NCBI RefSeq assembly: GCF_900100255.1
Contig: NZ_FMTS01000005.1
Coordinates: 186,001 to 250,000 of the forward strand
Direction: 5' to 3'
Source: Asticcacaulis taihuensis
Lineage (GTDB): Bacteria; Pseudomonadota; Alphaproteobacteria; Caulobacterales; Caulobacteraceae
Length of the DNA: 64,000 bases
Part shown: in pieces, positions 49,095-57,593 of the stretch
Position numbering within the stretch: the stretch's first letter is position 1
How the letters are laid out: each line of letters begins with the position of its first letter
The notes under the pieces: model-generated
What the model was told of the DNA's origin: nothing
The model's database searches: none
What the model saw: only the letters and a program-made list of their open reading frames with translations
Made by a program: the position numbers and the translations under genes

Positions 49095-50722
49095 ACCCCG
49101 CCCATATTCCCGTACCGATCCTGATCGTCGATGATCTGCCGGAAAACCTGCTGTCGCTTGAGGCCGTGCTGCGCCGCGACGGGCTGGAATTCATCAAGGC
49201 ACGCTCCGGCACCGAGGCGCTGGAAATCCTGCTGCGTCAGGAAGTGGCGCTCGCCCTGCTGGATGTCCAGATGCCGGAGATGGACGGTTTTGAGTTGGCC
49301 GAGACCATGCGCGGGTCTGAGCGCACACGGCGCATCCCGATCATCTTCCTGACGGCCGGCGTCACCGACCGGGCGCGGCGCTTCCGCGGCTATGAGGCCG
49401 GCGCGGTGGATTTTCTCGAAAAACCGATCGAGGCAGATATCCTGCGCTCCAAGGTCGCTGTCTTTTCCGAACTTTACCTGCAGCGTCGCCAACTGGCCGT
49501 TCAGCGCGACAACCTGAAAGCCTTCGCCGAGGAAAACCTGCGCCTGCTGAAGGAAAGCCGGGAAAACGCCCAGGCGCTGAAGGAGGCTGATATCCGCAAG
49601 GATGAATTCCTGGCCACCCTGGCGCATGAGCTGCGCAATCCGCTGGCGCCGATCCGCAACGGTCTGCAGATCCTGCGCATGGCCCCGGAAGGCCCGCGGG
49701 CCGAGGAGGTGCGTGGCATGATGGATCGCCAGCTCACCCATATGGTGCGCCTGATAGATGACCTGCTTGATGTTTCCCGCGTCTCGCGCGGCCGTATCGA
49801 TCTGCGCAAGGCCAGGATGAGTCTCCAGTCAGCCGTTCAATCGGCGCTGGAAACCTCGCGGCCGCTGATCGAGGATAACCGGCACAATCTGATCCTCGAT
49901 ATTCCCGAAACACCGCTGTGGGTGGAGGGCGACCTGACGCGCCTGGCGCAGGTCGTATCGAACCTGCTCAATAATGCCGCCAAATATACGCCACCCGGCG
50001 GTGAAATCCGGCTGACGATGCGTGAACATGACGGTCAGGCCGATATAGAGGTCGCCGATAATGGCCTGGGTATCGATCCCGACATGCTGCCGCGGGTCTT
50101 CGAGCTGTTCACCCAGGCCGACCGTCATCTCGATCGCTCGCAGGGGGGATTAGGTATCGGCCTGGCGCTGGTCAGCAAGCTGGTGGAGATGCACGGCGGC
50201 ACCAGCCGCGCGGTCAGCGAAGGCGCCGGCAAGGGCAGTACCTTTACGATCAGCCTGCCCCTGTCCGATACGCATGGGGAATTCGCTGGTGAGGGGTTGC
50301 AGAAAAAACAGACAAGGGACGCTGCGCCCCTCAAGGTGCTGATCGTCGATGACAATGTCGATTCCGCCCAGACCAGTCTGTGGATGCTTGACCTGATGGG
50401 GCACAGGGGTATGGTGGCGCACGAGGGCGTCCGCGCCCTTGAGATGGCCCGTGAGCAGACACCCGATGTCGTGCTGCTGGATATCGGAATGCCGGGCATG
50501 GATGGCTATGAGGTCTGCCGGCAACTCCGGCAGATGCCCGAAATGAAAAACAAAACCGTGATCGCCCAGACCGGATGGGGCCAGGAAAGTGATCGCCAGA
50601 AGGCGTTTGCGGCCGGTTTCGACCATCATATCACCAAGCCGGTGAGTCTTGACCTGCTGACGCAATTGTTGGCGGATATACGTCTCACCGCAGCAAAAGC
50701 CGGAGACCCGCAACATGGCTGA
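49091..50722 (+). CDS. Soluble hybrid histidine kinase: receiver-HisKA-ATPase-receiver
   Basis: A 543-residue cytoplasmic protein. The N-terminal receiver has ILIVDDLPENLL and Asp58 in ALLDVQMPEMDGFE. A coiled-coil linker leads to HisKA with FLATLAHELRNPLAPIRNGL, an ATPase domain (VVSNLLNNAAKYTPPGG, VADNGLGIDPDML, GGLGIGLALVSKLVEMHGG) and a C-terminal receiver (VLIVDDNVDSAQ, VLLDIGMPGMDG, HITKPVSLD). The HELRNPLAPI box is the type often found with CheB/CheR genes. It has no sensor domain and would receive phosphate from the large upstream kinase through its first receiver. The stop overlaps the start of the final response regulator gene. Confidence 0.92.
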   Translation: MNPAHIPVPILIVDDLPENLLSLEAVLRRDGLEFIKARSGTEALEILLRQEVALALLDVQMPEMDGFELAETMRGSERTRRIPIIFLTAGVTDRARRFRGYEAGAVDFLEKPIEADILRSKVAVFSELYLQRRQLAVQRDNLKAFAEENLRLLKESRENAQALKEADIRKDEFLATLAHELRNPLAPIRNGLQILRMAPEGPRAEEVRGMMDRQLTHMVRLIDDLLDVSRVSRGRIDLRKARMSLQSAVQSALETSRPLIEDNRHNLILDIPETPLWVEGDLTRLAQVVSNLLNNAAKYTPPGGEIRLTMREHDGQADIEVADNGLGIDPDMLPRVFELFTQADRHLDRSQGGLGIGLALVSKLVEMHGGTSRAVSEGAGKGSTFTISLPLSDTHGEFAGEGLQKKQTRDAAPLKVLIVDDNVDSAQTSLWMLDLMGHRGMVAHEGVRALEMAREQTPDVVLLDIGMPGMDGYEVCRQLRQMPEMKNKTVIAQTGWGQESDRQKAFAAGFDHHITKPVSLDLLTQLLADIRLTAAKAGDPQHG

Positions 50723-51122
50723 CGGACCAGGTAAGGCAAATAACGGGAATGGGCCCATGCGCATCATGATCGTCGAGGACAACGAGGCCCTGGCGCAGAC
50801 CACCGGCTGGCTGGTCGAGATGATCGGCTATGATTACCGGCTGGCGGCCAATGGCCCGGAGGCCATCGCCACCTATCCGGAGTACAGGCCGGATGTCTTC
50901 ATGATCGATATCGGCTTGCCGGGCATGAATGGCTACGACCTGTGCCGTGAGCTGAAGTCACGCCCGGATATCGGCAAGGCCATCTTCATCGCCCAGACCG
51001 GATGGGGCGAAGCCGAGCATCGCCGAATGACGGCGGAAGCTGGTTTCGATCATCATCTGGTCAAGCCGCTCTATCTCGAAACGCTGGAAGCCGTGCTCGG
51101 CGAAATCGCCAAAGCCAAGTAA
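50715..51122 (+). CDS. Single-domain response regulator (CheY-like)
   Basis: A 135-residue receiver with IMIVEDNEALAQTTG, phospho-acceptor Asp65 in VFMIDIGLPGMNGYDLCRE, the KAIFIAQTGWGEAEHRR segment and HHLVKPLYLETLE. It closely resembles the C-terminal receiver of the preceding kinase (the QTGWGQ/QTGWGE and HHITKP/HHLVKP pairs), so it is likely a duplicate of that domain. The N-terminal 14 residues are a non-conserved Gly/Asn tail, and an internal ATG at 50757 (MRIMIVED) is an equally good start. It is the last gene of the operon and a likely final target of the relay. Confidence 0.9.
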   Translation: MADGPGKANNGNGPMRIMIVEDNEALAQTTGWLVEMIGYDYRLAANGPEAIATYPEYRPDVFMIDIGLPGMNGYDLCRELKSRPDIGKAIFIAQTGWGEAEHRRMTAEAGFDHHLVKPLYLETLEAVLGEIAKAK

Positions 51123-51160
51123 ATCTCCATCCTTGGCCGATTAGTACGCAGTCTACGCTT

Positions 51161-51180
51161 GCAGGTACAAGTGTACCTGC
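51161..51180. other. Short perfect hairpin between convergent genes
   Basis: The arms gcaggtac and gtacctgc are exact inverts around a four-base loop. It lies in the 126-base gap between two convergent genes, 39 bases after one and 69 before the other. It has no T-run, so it may be a weak terminator or a protein-binding site. Confidence 0.5.
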
Positions 51181-51248
51181 GGCGCTTGCCGGCTACTACT
51201 CGACTCAAGGCTGAAAATTTACCACGCAGTGCGGAAGAAAGTAAAAAG

Positions 51249-52493
51249 TTAGCCGATCCTGATCTGAAAATGGAAACAGGCGCCGCCGAGCGGATCGGGA
51301 CGATGTGCCTGTGGCGAGGCCAGCACAAGCGCGCTGCCGTGGCCGGCGATAATCTGCTTCGCCAGGCTGAGGCCGACGCCGGTACCGGTCGCCTTGGTGG
51401 AATAAAAGGGCATGAAGACCTGGTCGGCATTTTCCGCCGGAATGCCCTTGCCGGAGTCCTCGATCTCGAACAGCACGGCCTCGCCATCGCGTTTCAGCCG
51501 CAGGCGGACGCGCGGATCTGGCTTTTCCAGCGCCGCCTGAGCCCCATTATTGAGCAGGTTGGAAACCCCCAGCCACATCTGGTCCTCGTCCATCATCAGC
51601 GACAGGTCACTATCGGCGATATCGGTCTCGAAGCGGACGCCCTTGTCGCCCCATTGCGCGGCAAAACTCTCACACAGCACTTCGAGCCAAAGGTTCAGGC
51701 CGCAAGACCGGATGACCGGCGGCGGCAGGCGCGTCAGGGCGCGGTAGGCGTTGATGAAATCGGTCAGGCCCTCCGTGCGCGCCACCACCCGCTCCAGCGC
51801 CTTCACAGCCGCGGCGCGAGACTCCGGCGTGTCGTCGCCCAGCAGATCGAGTGCGCTCTTGCTCATCGAGGCCACCGGCGTCAGGGCGTTCATCAGTTCG
51901 TGGTTCAGCACCTTCAGCAGGTCGCGCAGGGCATTGGCCTCGGCGGCGCGGACATCGGCCGAGATATCGGTCAGAACGGCGAGATGCGACAGATGATCCG
52001 CCTCTTCCATTTCGGCGATATGAACCGCGAAGGTCTGGCCTTTCCATTTGATCTGTGACGCCATGCCGGCGAGGCCCAGTGGGGCGGCTCCGGACGTATC
52101 GCCCAGAAGCGCCCGACGCGCCGCCACCGGCAGGGCGTAGGAGACATCGAACAGATTGCGCGCCGCCCGGTTGACGGCGATCAACTGGCCGTTATCCGGT
52201 TGCAGCAGGAGCGGGGAAGGCGTCTGGTCGAGCAATACCTGCAGACGCCGGCGGCTGAGTTCAGCGGTGAAGATGGCACCCGGCTGGGTGCGTTTCAGCA
52301 GATCGCGGCCGAGGACAAGCGCGCTGTGACTGAGGCCGAGCCAGGCGAGGGTTATGGCTCCCAGTCCGCAGACCAGCGCGCTGGCATAAAGGCCGCGCGT
52401 CAGGGCCAGCCACCCGAAGGCGCCCAGAACGAAGACGCCTGCCTGTGCTGTCAGGGGCCAGACAACCGGCGGTATGGCGCGTTTAAAGACCAT
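51249..52493 (-). CDS. Membrane-bound sensor histidine kinase with variant HisKA box
   Basis: A 414-residue protein with two N-terminal spans (PPVVWPLTAQAGVFVLGAFG, and SALVCGLGAITLAWLGL), a PAS-like part (about 85-180, LLLQPDNGQLIAVNRAARNL) and a kinase core. The phospho-acceptor box reads LLKVLNHELMNALTPVASM with His198, the NxxxP-like version found in NtrY-type and other AtoS-like kinases. The ATPase has MWLGVSNLLNNGAQAA, IEDSGKGIP and GTGVGLSLAKQIIAGHGSAL. The gene overlaps the end of the upstream response regulator gene by 11 bases, so regulator and kinase are one operon. They are divergent from the efflux genes they probably control. Confidence 0.88.
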   Translation of the reverse strand: MVFKRAIPPVVWPLTAQAGVFVLGAFGWLALTRGLYASALVCGLGAITLAWLGLSHSALVLGRDLLKRTQPGAIFTAELSRRRLQVLLDQTPSPLLLQPDNGQLIAVNRAARNLFDVSYALPVAARRALLGDTSGAAPLGLAGMASQIKWKGQTFAVHIAEMEEADHLSHLAVLTDISADVRAAEANALRDLLKVLNHELMNALTPVASMSKSALDLLGDDTPESRAAAVKALERVVARTEGLTDFINAYRALTRLPPPVIRSCGLNLWLEVLCESFAAQWGDKGVRFETDIADSDLSLMMDEDQMWLGVSNLLNNGAQAALEKPDPRVRLRLKRDGEAVLFEIEDSGKGIPAENADQVFMPFYSTKATGTGVGLSLAKQIIAGHGSALVLASPQAHRPDPLGGACFHFQIRIG

Positions 52494-53040
52494 GCTTTTC
52501 CATCCGCCGGTAAAGCGCCGCCCGCGTCACGCCCAGATCCTTCGCCGCCTGCGAGATATTGAACTGATGGCGGTTGAGGGCTTCGCGGATCAGTTCCTTC
52601 TCGGAGCGTTCCAGGTTCAGGTCCTGCGGGGGCGGCGGCGCGGCGACAACGCGCGGTGCTTCCAGCGCGGCCCGGATCGAGGCAATGAAGCGGTCATTGT
52701 TCCACGGTTTGACGACGAAATCCTGCGCCCCCATGCGCATGGCCTGGATGGCGATGGTCATGCCGGAATGGCCGGTTACGACGACTACGGGCAGGGCGGG
52801 GGTCAGCGCCATCTGTTCGGCGAGGAATTTCAGGCCCGCCTCGCCGGAGGTATCGCCGCGCCTGTAGTTGAGGTCGAGCAGCAGGATATCGACCGGCGTC
52901 ACCGCCAGTTTTTCACGCGCCTCTTCGGGGGTCTGCGCCTTGACCAGGGTGAAGCCGTGGCGCAACAAAACCAGCTCCGCCGCATCGAGAACATCGGCGT
53001 CGTCATCGAGAAACAGGGCGGTCAGAGGCGGCTTGATCAT
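52483..53040 (-). CDS. Response regulator with Fis-type DNA-binding domain, no AAA+ domain
   Basis: A 185-residue regulator. The receiver (residues 6-125) has LFLDDDADVLDA, Asp56 in ILLLDLNYRRGDTSGEAG, VVVTGHSG and FVVKPWNNDRF. A Pro/Ala linker joins a C-terminal Fis helix-turn-helix: KELIREALNRHQFNISQAAK then DLGVTRAALYRRMEKHG. The DLNYRRGDTSG loop and HTH match the NtrC-like family, but the sigma-54-activating ATPase domain is absent, as in PrrA/ActR and related short regulators, so it cannot activate sigma-54 directly. The start at 53040 is preferred to a TTG at 53070. It is divergent from the efflux operon at 53158 and probably controls it. Confidence 0.9.
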   Translation of the reverse strand: MIKPPLTALFLDDDADVLDAAELVLLRHGFTLVKAQTPEEAREKLAVTPVDILLLDLNYRRGDTSGEAGLKFLAEQMALTPALPVVVVTGHSGMTIAIQAMRMGAQDFVVKPWNNDRFIASIRAALEAPRVVAAPPPPQDLNLERSEKELIREALNRHQFNISQAAKDLGVTRAALYRRMEKHGL

Positions 53041-53157
53041 GTTCGGAATCGGACACTTTGCGGCGGGCAATTTCGGGAGTATGGGGTGAAAAATGCTGAA
53101 AAGTCAAATAAAAATAGTGGTTTATGCCTATTGAAAAACCTGTGTTAGCTTCTTACC

Positions 53158-54447
53158 ATGCCCGATACACCTGTTAAATCCGCCCGCGCCGACCGCATCA
53201 TCGCCAAAACGTGGTGGCGGCGCCGCCCGTTCCAGATCGGCCTGGCCGCCGGTATGGTGGTAGTGGTTACCCTAGGCGCTTTCGCCCTGTTGCCACCGTC
53301 CAATACCGTCACGGTCGCCGCCGACAGCCTCGATACGGGCGAGGTCACCCGCGCCGCCTTTCAGGACTATGTCGCCCTGCGCGCCGCCGTCGAGCCGCTG
53401 GATATCACCTACATCACCGCCGAGACCAGTGGCCGGGTGATCAGCGTCGCGGCATCGGACGGCATCATGGTCACGCCTGGCCAGCCGCTGGCCATGCTGG
53501 GCAATCCGGACCTGACGCTTCAGGTCTCGTCACGCGAGGCCGATATCTCCGCCCGCCTCAGCGATACCAATAACCAGTTGATGAACCTGCAGACCCAGCA
53601 GCAGGCGAATGAGCAGGCCGTGGCCGATGTCGCCTATGCCCTGCACAGGGCCGAGGAAGAGTTGTCCAAGCGCCAGATGCTGCGCGAGCATGGCGTCTAT
53701 AACGATGCCGCTGTCCAGACCTATGTCGATGAAGTCGCCTACCAGAAGCAGCGCCTCGCGGGCCTGAAAAGCCAGCAGGCGCAGCAATCGCAATTCTATA
53801 TCAGCCAGCGCCAGCAGATTCTCGCCAGCGCCAGTGACCTGCGTCAGAGCCGCGATGAGGTCCGCCGCGGACTGAACGCGCTCAATCTCACGGCGCCGGT
53901 GGCCGGCCGCCTGACCGATTTCAATCTGAAGCCCGGCCAGGCCGTGAAGATTGGCGATCCGCTGGGTGAGGTCGATTCCGAAGGCACTTACAAACTGAAG
54001 GCAGAGGTCGATGAATTCTATCTCAGCCGCCTGTCGGTGGGGCTGAAGGCCACGACCAGTGTGCATGGCCAGGAGACCCCCGTGCATATCAGCAAGGTCT
54101 TTCCGCAGGTCAATAATGGCCGGATCACCGTCGAACTCGAATTCGACCGGATGCCCGCCGACCTCAAGCGCGGCGAAACCGTCGATGTCCGCCTGTCGCT
54201 CGGCGCCACCGAAATGGCGCTTCTGGCGCCCTCCGGCTCCTGGCTGAATGACACCGGCGGCGCGTCGATTTTCGTCCTGAACAGCAGCGGTGACAAGGCC
54301 AGCCGCCGTGCCGTCACTGTTGGCCGCCGCAATCCGGAATATGTCGAAATTCTTTCCGGCCTCAAACCCGGTGACCGCGTCGTCACCGGCGGCACCCAGA
54401 ATCTCATCAAGGCCCAACACCTTCGTCTTACCAAGAGCGCCAAATGA
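53158..54447 (+). CDS. Periplasmic adaptor protein of an ABC efflux system (HlyD/MacA-like)
   Basis: A 429-residue membrane-fusion protein. A basic N-terminus and one span (FQIGLAAGMVVVVTLGAFAL, about residues 25-45) anchor it in the inner membrane. The lipoyl-like half motif TAETSGRVISVAASDGIMVTPG and its partner LTAPVAGRLTDFNLKPGQAV enclose a long coiled coil (LSDTNNQLMNLQTQQQANEQ, KQRLAGLKSQQAQQSQ). The C-terminal barrel contains KRGETVDVRLSLG. Such adaptors link a MacB-type permease to an outer-membrane channel; no TolC gene is nearby. It shares an ATGA overlap with the ATPase gene. Confidence 0.88.
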   Translation: MPDTPVKSARADRIIAKTWWRRRPFQIGLAAGMVVVVTLGAFALLPPSNTVTVAADSLDTGEVTRAAFQDYVALRAAVEPLDITYITAETSGRVISVAASDGIMVTPGQPLAMLGNPDLTLQVSSREADISARLSDTNNQLMNLQTQQQANEQAVADVAYALHRAEEELSKRQMLREHGVYNDAAVQTYVDEVAYQKQRLAGLKSQQAQQSQFYISQRQQILASASDLRQSRDEVRRGLNALNLTAPVAGRLTDFNLKPGQAVKIGDPLGEVDSEGTYKLKAEVDEFYLSRLSVGLKATTSVHGQETPVHISKVFPQVNNGRITVELEFDRMPADLKRGETVDVRLSLGATEMALLAPSGSWLNDTGGASIFVLNSSGDKASRRAVTVGRRNPEYVEILSGLKPGDRVVTGGTQNLIKAQHLRLTKSAK

Positions 54448-55133
54448 CCAACCTGATCGAACTCCAGAATATCACCCGCCTCTATCGCTCGGACGAGGTC
54501 GAGACCACGGCGCTGCATAATATCTCGCTGCATATCAAACGTGGCGAATTCGTCGCCATCATGGGGCCTTCGGGCTGCGGGAAATCGACCCTGCTGAATA
54601 TCCTCGGCACCATCGACCGCCCGACCGCCGGCGCGTATCTCTTTGATGGTGCCGACCTGGCGAAGATGAGCGAGAAAAACCTGGCGAAGCACCGCGCCCG
54701 CCACCTGGGCTTCATCTTCCAGAGCTTCAACTTGGTCGATGACCTGACCATCTACGAAAATATCGAACTGGGCCTGCTCTATCGTGGCGGCATCAAGGGC
54801 GGCCGCCGTCAGGCGATCGAAGGCGCCATGGACAAGGTCGGCATCGCCCACCGTGCCCGCCACTTTCCGCACCAGCTTTCCGGCGGCCAGCAGCAGCGCG
54901 CCGCCATTGCCCGCGCCATTGTGGGCCAGCCTGACCTGATCCTAGCCGATGAGCCGACGGGCAATCTCGATACCGAAAACGGCGCGCAGGTGATGGAGAT
55001 TTTGAAGAGTCTGAACAAGGCAGGCGCCACCATCATCATGGTCACTCACTCGCAAAGCCATGCTGATCAGGCCAGCCGCCAGGTCGATATCCTCGACGGC
55101 CAACTGGTCGCCTCTGTGGCCCAAGTTCTTTAG
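54444..55133 (+). CDS. ABC transporter ATP-binding protein (MacB/LolD type)
   Basis: A 229-residue ATPase. Walker A is [15 protein letters not shown], the Q loop [12 protein letters not shown], the signature [17 protein letters not shown], Walker [13 protein letters not shown] and the His switch IIMVTHSQ. The [18 protein letters not shown] segment is typical of the MacB/LolD/FtsE group that drives mechanotransmission permeases. It starts within the adaptor stop codon and ends 12 bases before the permease gene, so all three are one operon. It would bind the cytoplasmic face of the FtsX-like permease. Confidence 0.94.
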   Translation: MTNLIELQNITRLYRSDEVETTALHNISLHIKRGEFVAIMGPSGCGKSTLLNILGTIDRPTAGAYLFDGADLAKMSEKNLAKHRARHLGFIFQSFNLVDDLTIYENIELGLLYRGGIKGGRRQAIEGAMDKVGIAHRARHFPHQLSGGQQQRAAIARAIVGQPDLILADEPTGNLDTENGAQVMEILKSLNKAGATIIMVTHSQSHADQASRQVDILDGQLVASVAQVL

Positions 55134-55145
55134 GAAGGTGTTGTA

Positions 55146-57593
55146 ATGCTGCGCTCCGCCTTCACCGCCTTTTTCCGATCGTTTATCCGCCATCCGCTCT
55201 ATGCCCTGCTCAACCTGCTGGGCCTGAGCTTCGGCATCGCCGTCTTCATCACGCTCAGCCTGTTTTACCGCTTTGAAACCAGTTACGAAAACTGGAGTCC
55301 GGAACGGCCGCATATCTACGAAATGGGTACGCGCTATCATTTCCCCGGCATGACCGAGGATGTTTTCATGAGCGCCATGGGCGGCCTAACCGAAGAAATC
55401 AAAACGGCCTATCCGCAGATCGAGAGCACCCGCGACTGGAGCAATCCGGTGATCGTCCACAAGGGCGCCGAAGTCTATAACGAGCAGATCGAACTGGTTG
55501 ACGGAAACTTCCTGACTTTTTTCGGCGTGCCCATGCTCTATGGCGACGCGGCGACGGCGCTGGCCGATCCGTCGAAAGTGGTGCTGAGTGTCAGTATGGC
55601 GCGTAAATATTTCGGCACGGTCAACGCCGTCGGGCGCATCATGACCCTGAATGACGAGGAGGGGCTGAAGACCTACACGGTCAGCGCCATCATCGCCGAC
55701 CTGCCGAAAAATACCGACACCAAGCTGGACATGCTGCGCCTGCTGACGCCGCAACGCACGGCGATGGAGCCCTATACCTGGCATAATTGGGGCTCAGGCC
55801 AACTGGAAGCCTATTTCAGGTTTAAAACTCCGGCGGACGCCAGTGCCTTTGCACGACAATTGCCGGCCTTCACCGACCGTCAGATTGGCCAGAAATTCGG
55901 CACCGATGTCACGCCGCACAAGATCCTCGAACTGGTTCTGGTGCCATGGGCCGACAAACATCTGATCGATCCAAAGCTGAAAGCGGCCATTATCTCGCTG
56001 GGTGTGGTCGGTATCGTCGCCCTGGTTCTGGCCCTGATCAACTATGTCAACCTGGCGACGGCGCGGGCGGGCCTGCGGGCACGCGAGGTGGCCGTGCGCA
56101 AGACACTGGGCGCGCCGCCCGCCACCCTGCGGCTACAATTCCTTGTCGAAGCTCTGTTGACCATGCTTCTGGCTTTTTTGGTGGCGCTGTCGCTCGTCGA
56201 ACTGAGCCTGCCGCTCATCAACAGCGCCGGCGGCCTGTTCCTCAAGCTCGATTACCAGACAGATATCACTTGGCTTTTGAGCGTGCTGGGTATTGTGCTG
56301 GCGGCAGGCCTGTTGGCAGCCCTTTATCCGGCCTTTGCCCTGGCGGCGTTCAAACCGGCGCAGGTCCTGGCGTCCAGCCGCACGCCGGGGGGCGGCCGCA
56401 TGGCGGGATTTTTGCGCGTCGGCCTGGCCATGGTGCAGTTCGCCGCCGTGGCCGTGGCCTTTGTCCTGATCATGGGCTTCATGCTGCAAATTCAGCATAT
56501 CCAGAATGCAGACATCGGCTTCCAGCGTGACAACCTGATGATCGTTCAGTCGATACGCGACAATGCCGTCAGCCAGGCGCAGCGCGAAAGCTTTATCGCC
56601 GCTGCCCGCACCTTGCCCGGCGTCAGCCACGCTGCCATAGCCAATGCGATTCCCGGTGACCAAAGCACAAGCAACAGCTCGAATATCGTCCGCCCCGGTC
56701 AGGTCGATAGCCCGACCCTGTCGCCAACGGTGAACTGGTCGATTGTCGGTGAGGATTACTTCCAACTGCTTGGCGCAAAGGTTCTGGTTGGTCGCGTTTT
56801 CGACGCGCAGCGTGGCGAGGACCAGAAGTGGGCCGACGACGGCGCGGGAGACAAAAGCCGTGTCTACAGCGTCGTCATCAGCCGCCGTGCCGCGAAAGAC
56901 ATGGGCTTCGCTTCGCCGCAGGCTGCGCTGAACCAGCCCGCCAGGTTCAATGACCATCAGGTGCGCATCATCGGTGTCGTTGAGGACATGCGCTTCTACA
57001 ATCCGAACCAGCCTATCCCGCCGAAGCTTTACCTGTTCGATGTTCACGCCTCTTATGCGGTCGTCGGCATGGTGCGCTATCAGGGCCTGTCCGAGCCGAA
57101 GATGCGCGAGCAACTCCGCAAGCTGTGGCGTCAGATCGCGCCGGACGTGCCGTTCGACGTCACGAGTGCGGCCGACAATCTCGACACCTATTACAAGCCC
57201 GAACGCGACCGCACGCACCTGTTCACCATCGGTGCCGGGATCGCCGCCCTCATCGGCTGTATCGGCCTCTACGGCATGGCGGCCTTCAATACCGGACGGC
57301 GCGTGCGCGAAATCGGCGTACGCAAGGTACTGGGGGCCTCGGCCGGACAGGTGGTCGGCTTGCTGCTGGTGCAGTTCCTGCTGCCGGTGGCCCTGGCCAG
57401 CCTGATCGCCTGGCCGCTGGGCTGGCTGGCCCTGCAACGCTGGCTGATGCAGTTCGATGACGCCATCGCCATGCCGCTGTGGATCTTCCCGGTGGCATCA
57501 GTGGTGGCGCTGCTGATCGCCCTGGTGACGGTGGCGGGCGTGGCCTTCGGTGCCGCCCGCACCGAACCAGGAAAGGCGCTGCGTCACGAGTGA
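55146..57593 (+). CDS. MacB/FtsX-type ABC transporter permease (two-repeat form)
   Basis: An 815-residue membrane protein with two MacB periplasmic core domains and two FtsX domains, about eight spans. The first span is YALLNLLGLSFGIAVFITLS; the first FtsX part has NYVNLATARAGLRAREVAVR and KTLGAPPATLRLQFLVEALL. A fifth span begins the second half (VGLAMVQFAAVAVAFVLIMG), and the last FtsX part has GLYGMAAFNTGRRVREIGVR and KVLGASAGQVVGLLL. The repeated 'VREIGVRKxLGA' motif shows internal duplication. This type usually exports peptides or antimicrobial compounds, or moves lipids, in partnership with an adaptor. The gene abuts the convergent Rieske oxygenase gene with no intergenic base. AGGAAGG precedes the start. 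Confidence 0.92.
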   Translation: MLRSAFTAFFRSFIRHPLYALLNLLGLSFGIAVFITLSLFYRFETSYENWSPERPHIYEMGTRYHFPGMTEDVFMSAMGGLTEEIKTAYPQIESTRDWSNPVIVHKGAEVYNEQIELVDGNFLTFFGVPMLYGDAATALADPSKVVLSVSMARKYFGTVNAVGRIMTLNDEEGLKTYTVSAIIADLPKNTDTKLDMLRLLTPQRTAMEPYTWHNWGSGQLEAYFRFKTPADASAFARQLPAFTDRQIGQKFGTDVTPHKILELVLVPWADKHLIDPKLKAAIISLGVVGIVALVLALINYVNLATARAGLRAREVAVRKTLGAPPATLRLQFLVEALLTMLLAFLVALSLVELSLPLINSAGGLFLKLDYQTDITWLLSVLGIVLAAGLLAALYPAFALAAFKPAQVLASSRTPGGGRMAGFLRVGLAMVQFAAVAVAFVLIMGFMLQIQHIQNADIGFQRDNLMIVQSIRDNAVSQAQRESFIAAARTLPGVSHAAIANAIPGDQSTSNSSNIVRPGQVDSPTLSPTVNWSIVGEDYFQLLGAKVLVGRVFDAQRGEDQKWADDGAGDKSRVYSVVISRRAAKDMGFASPQAALNQPARFNDHQVRIIGVVEDMRFYNPNQPIPPKLYLFDVHASYAVVGMVRYQGLSEPKMREQLRKLWRQIAPDVPFDVTSAADNLDTYYKPERDRTHLFTIGAGIAALIGCIGLYGMAAFNTGRRVREIGVRKVLGASAGQVVGLLLVQFLLPVALASLIAWPLGWLALQRWLMQFDDAIAMPLWIFPVASVVALLIALVTVAGVAFGAARTEPGKALRHE

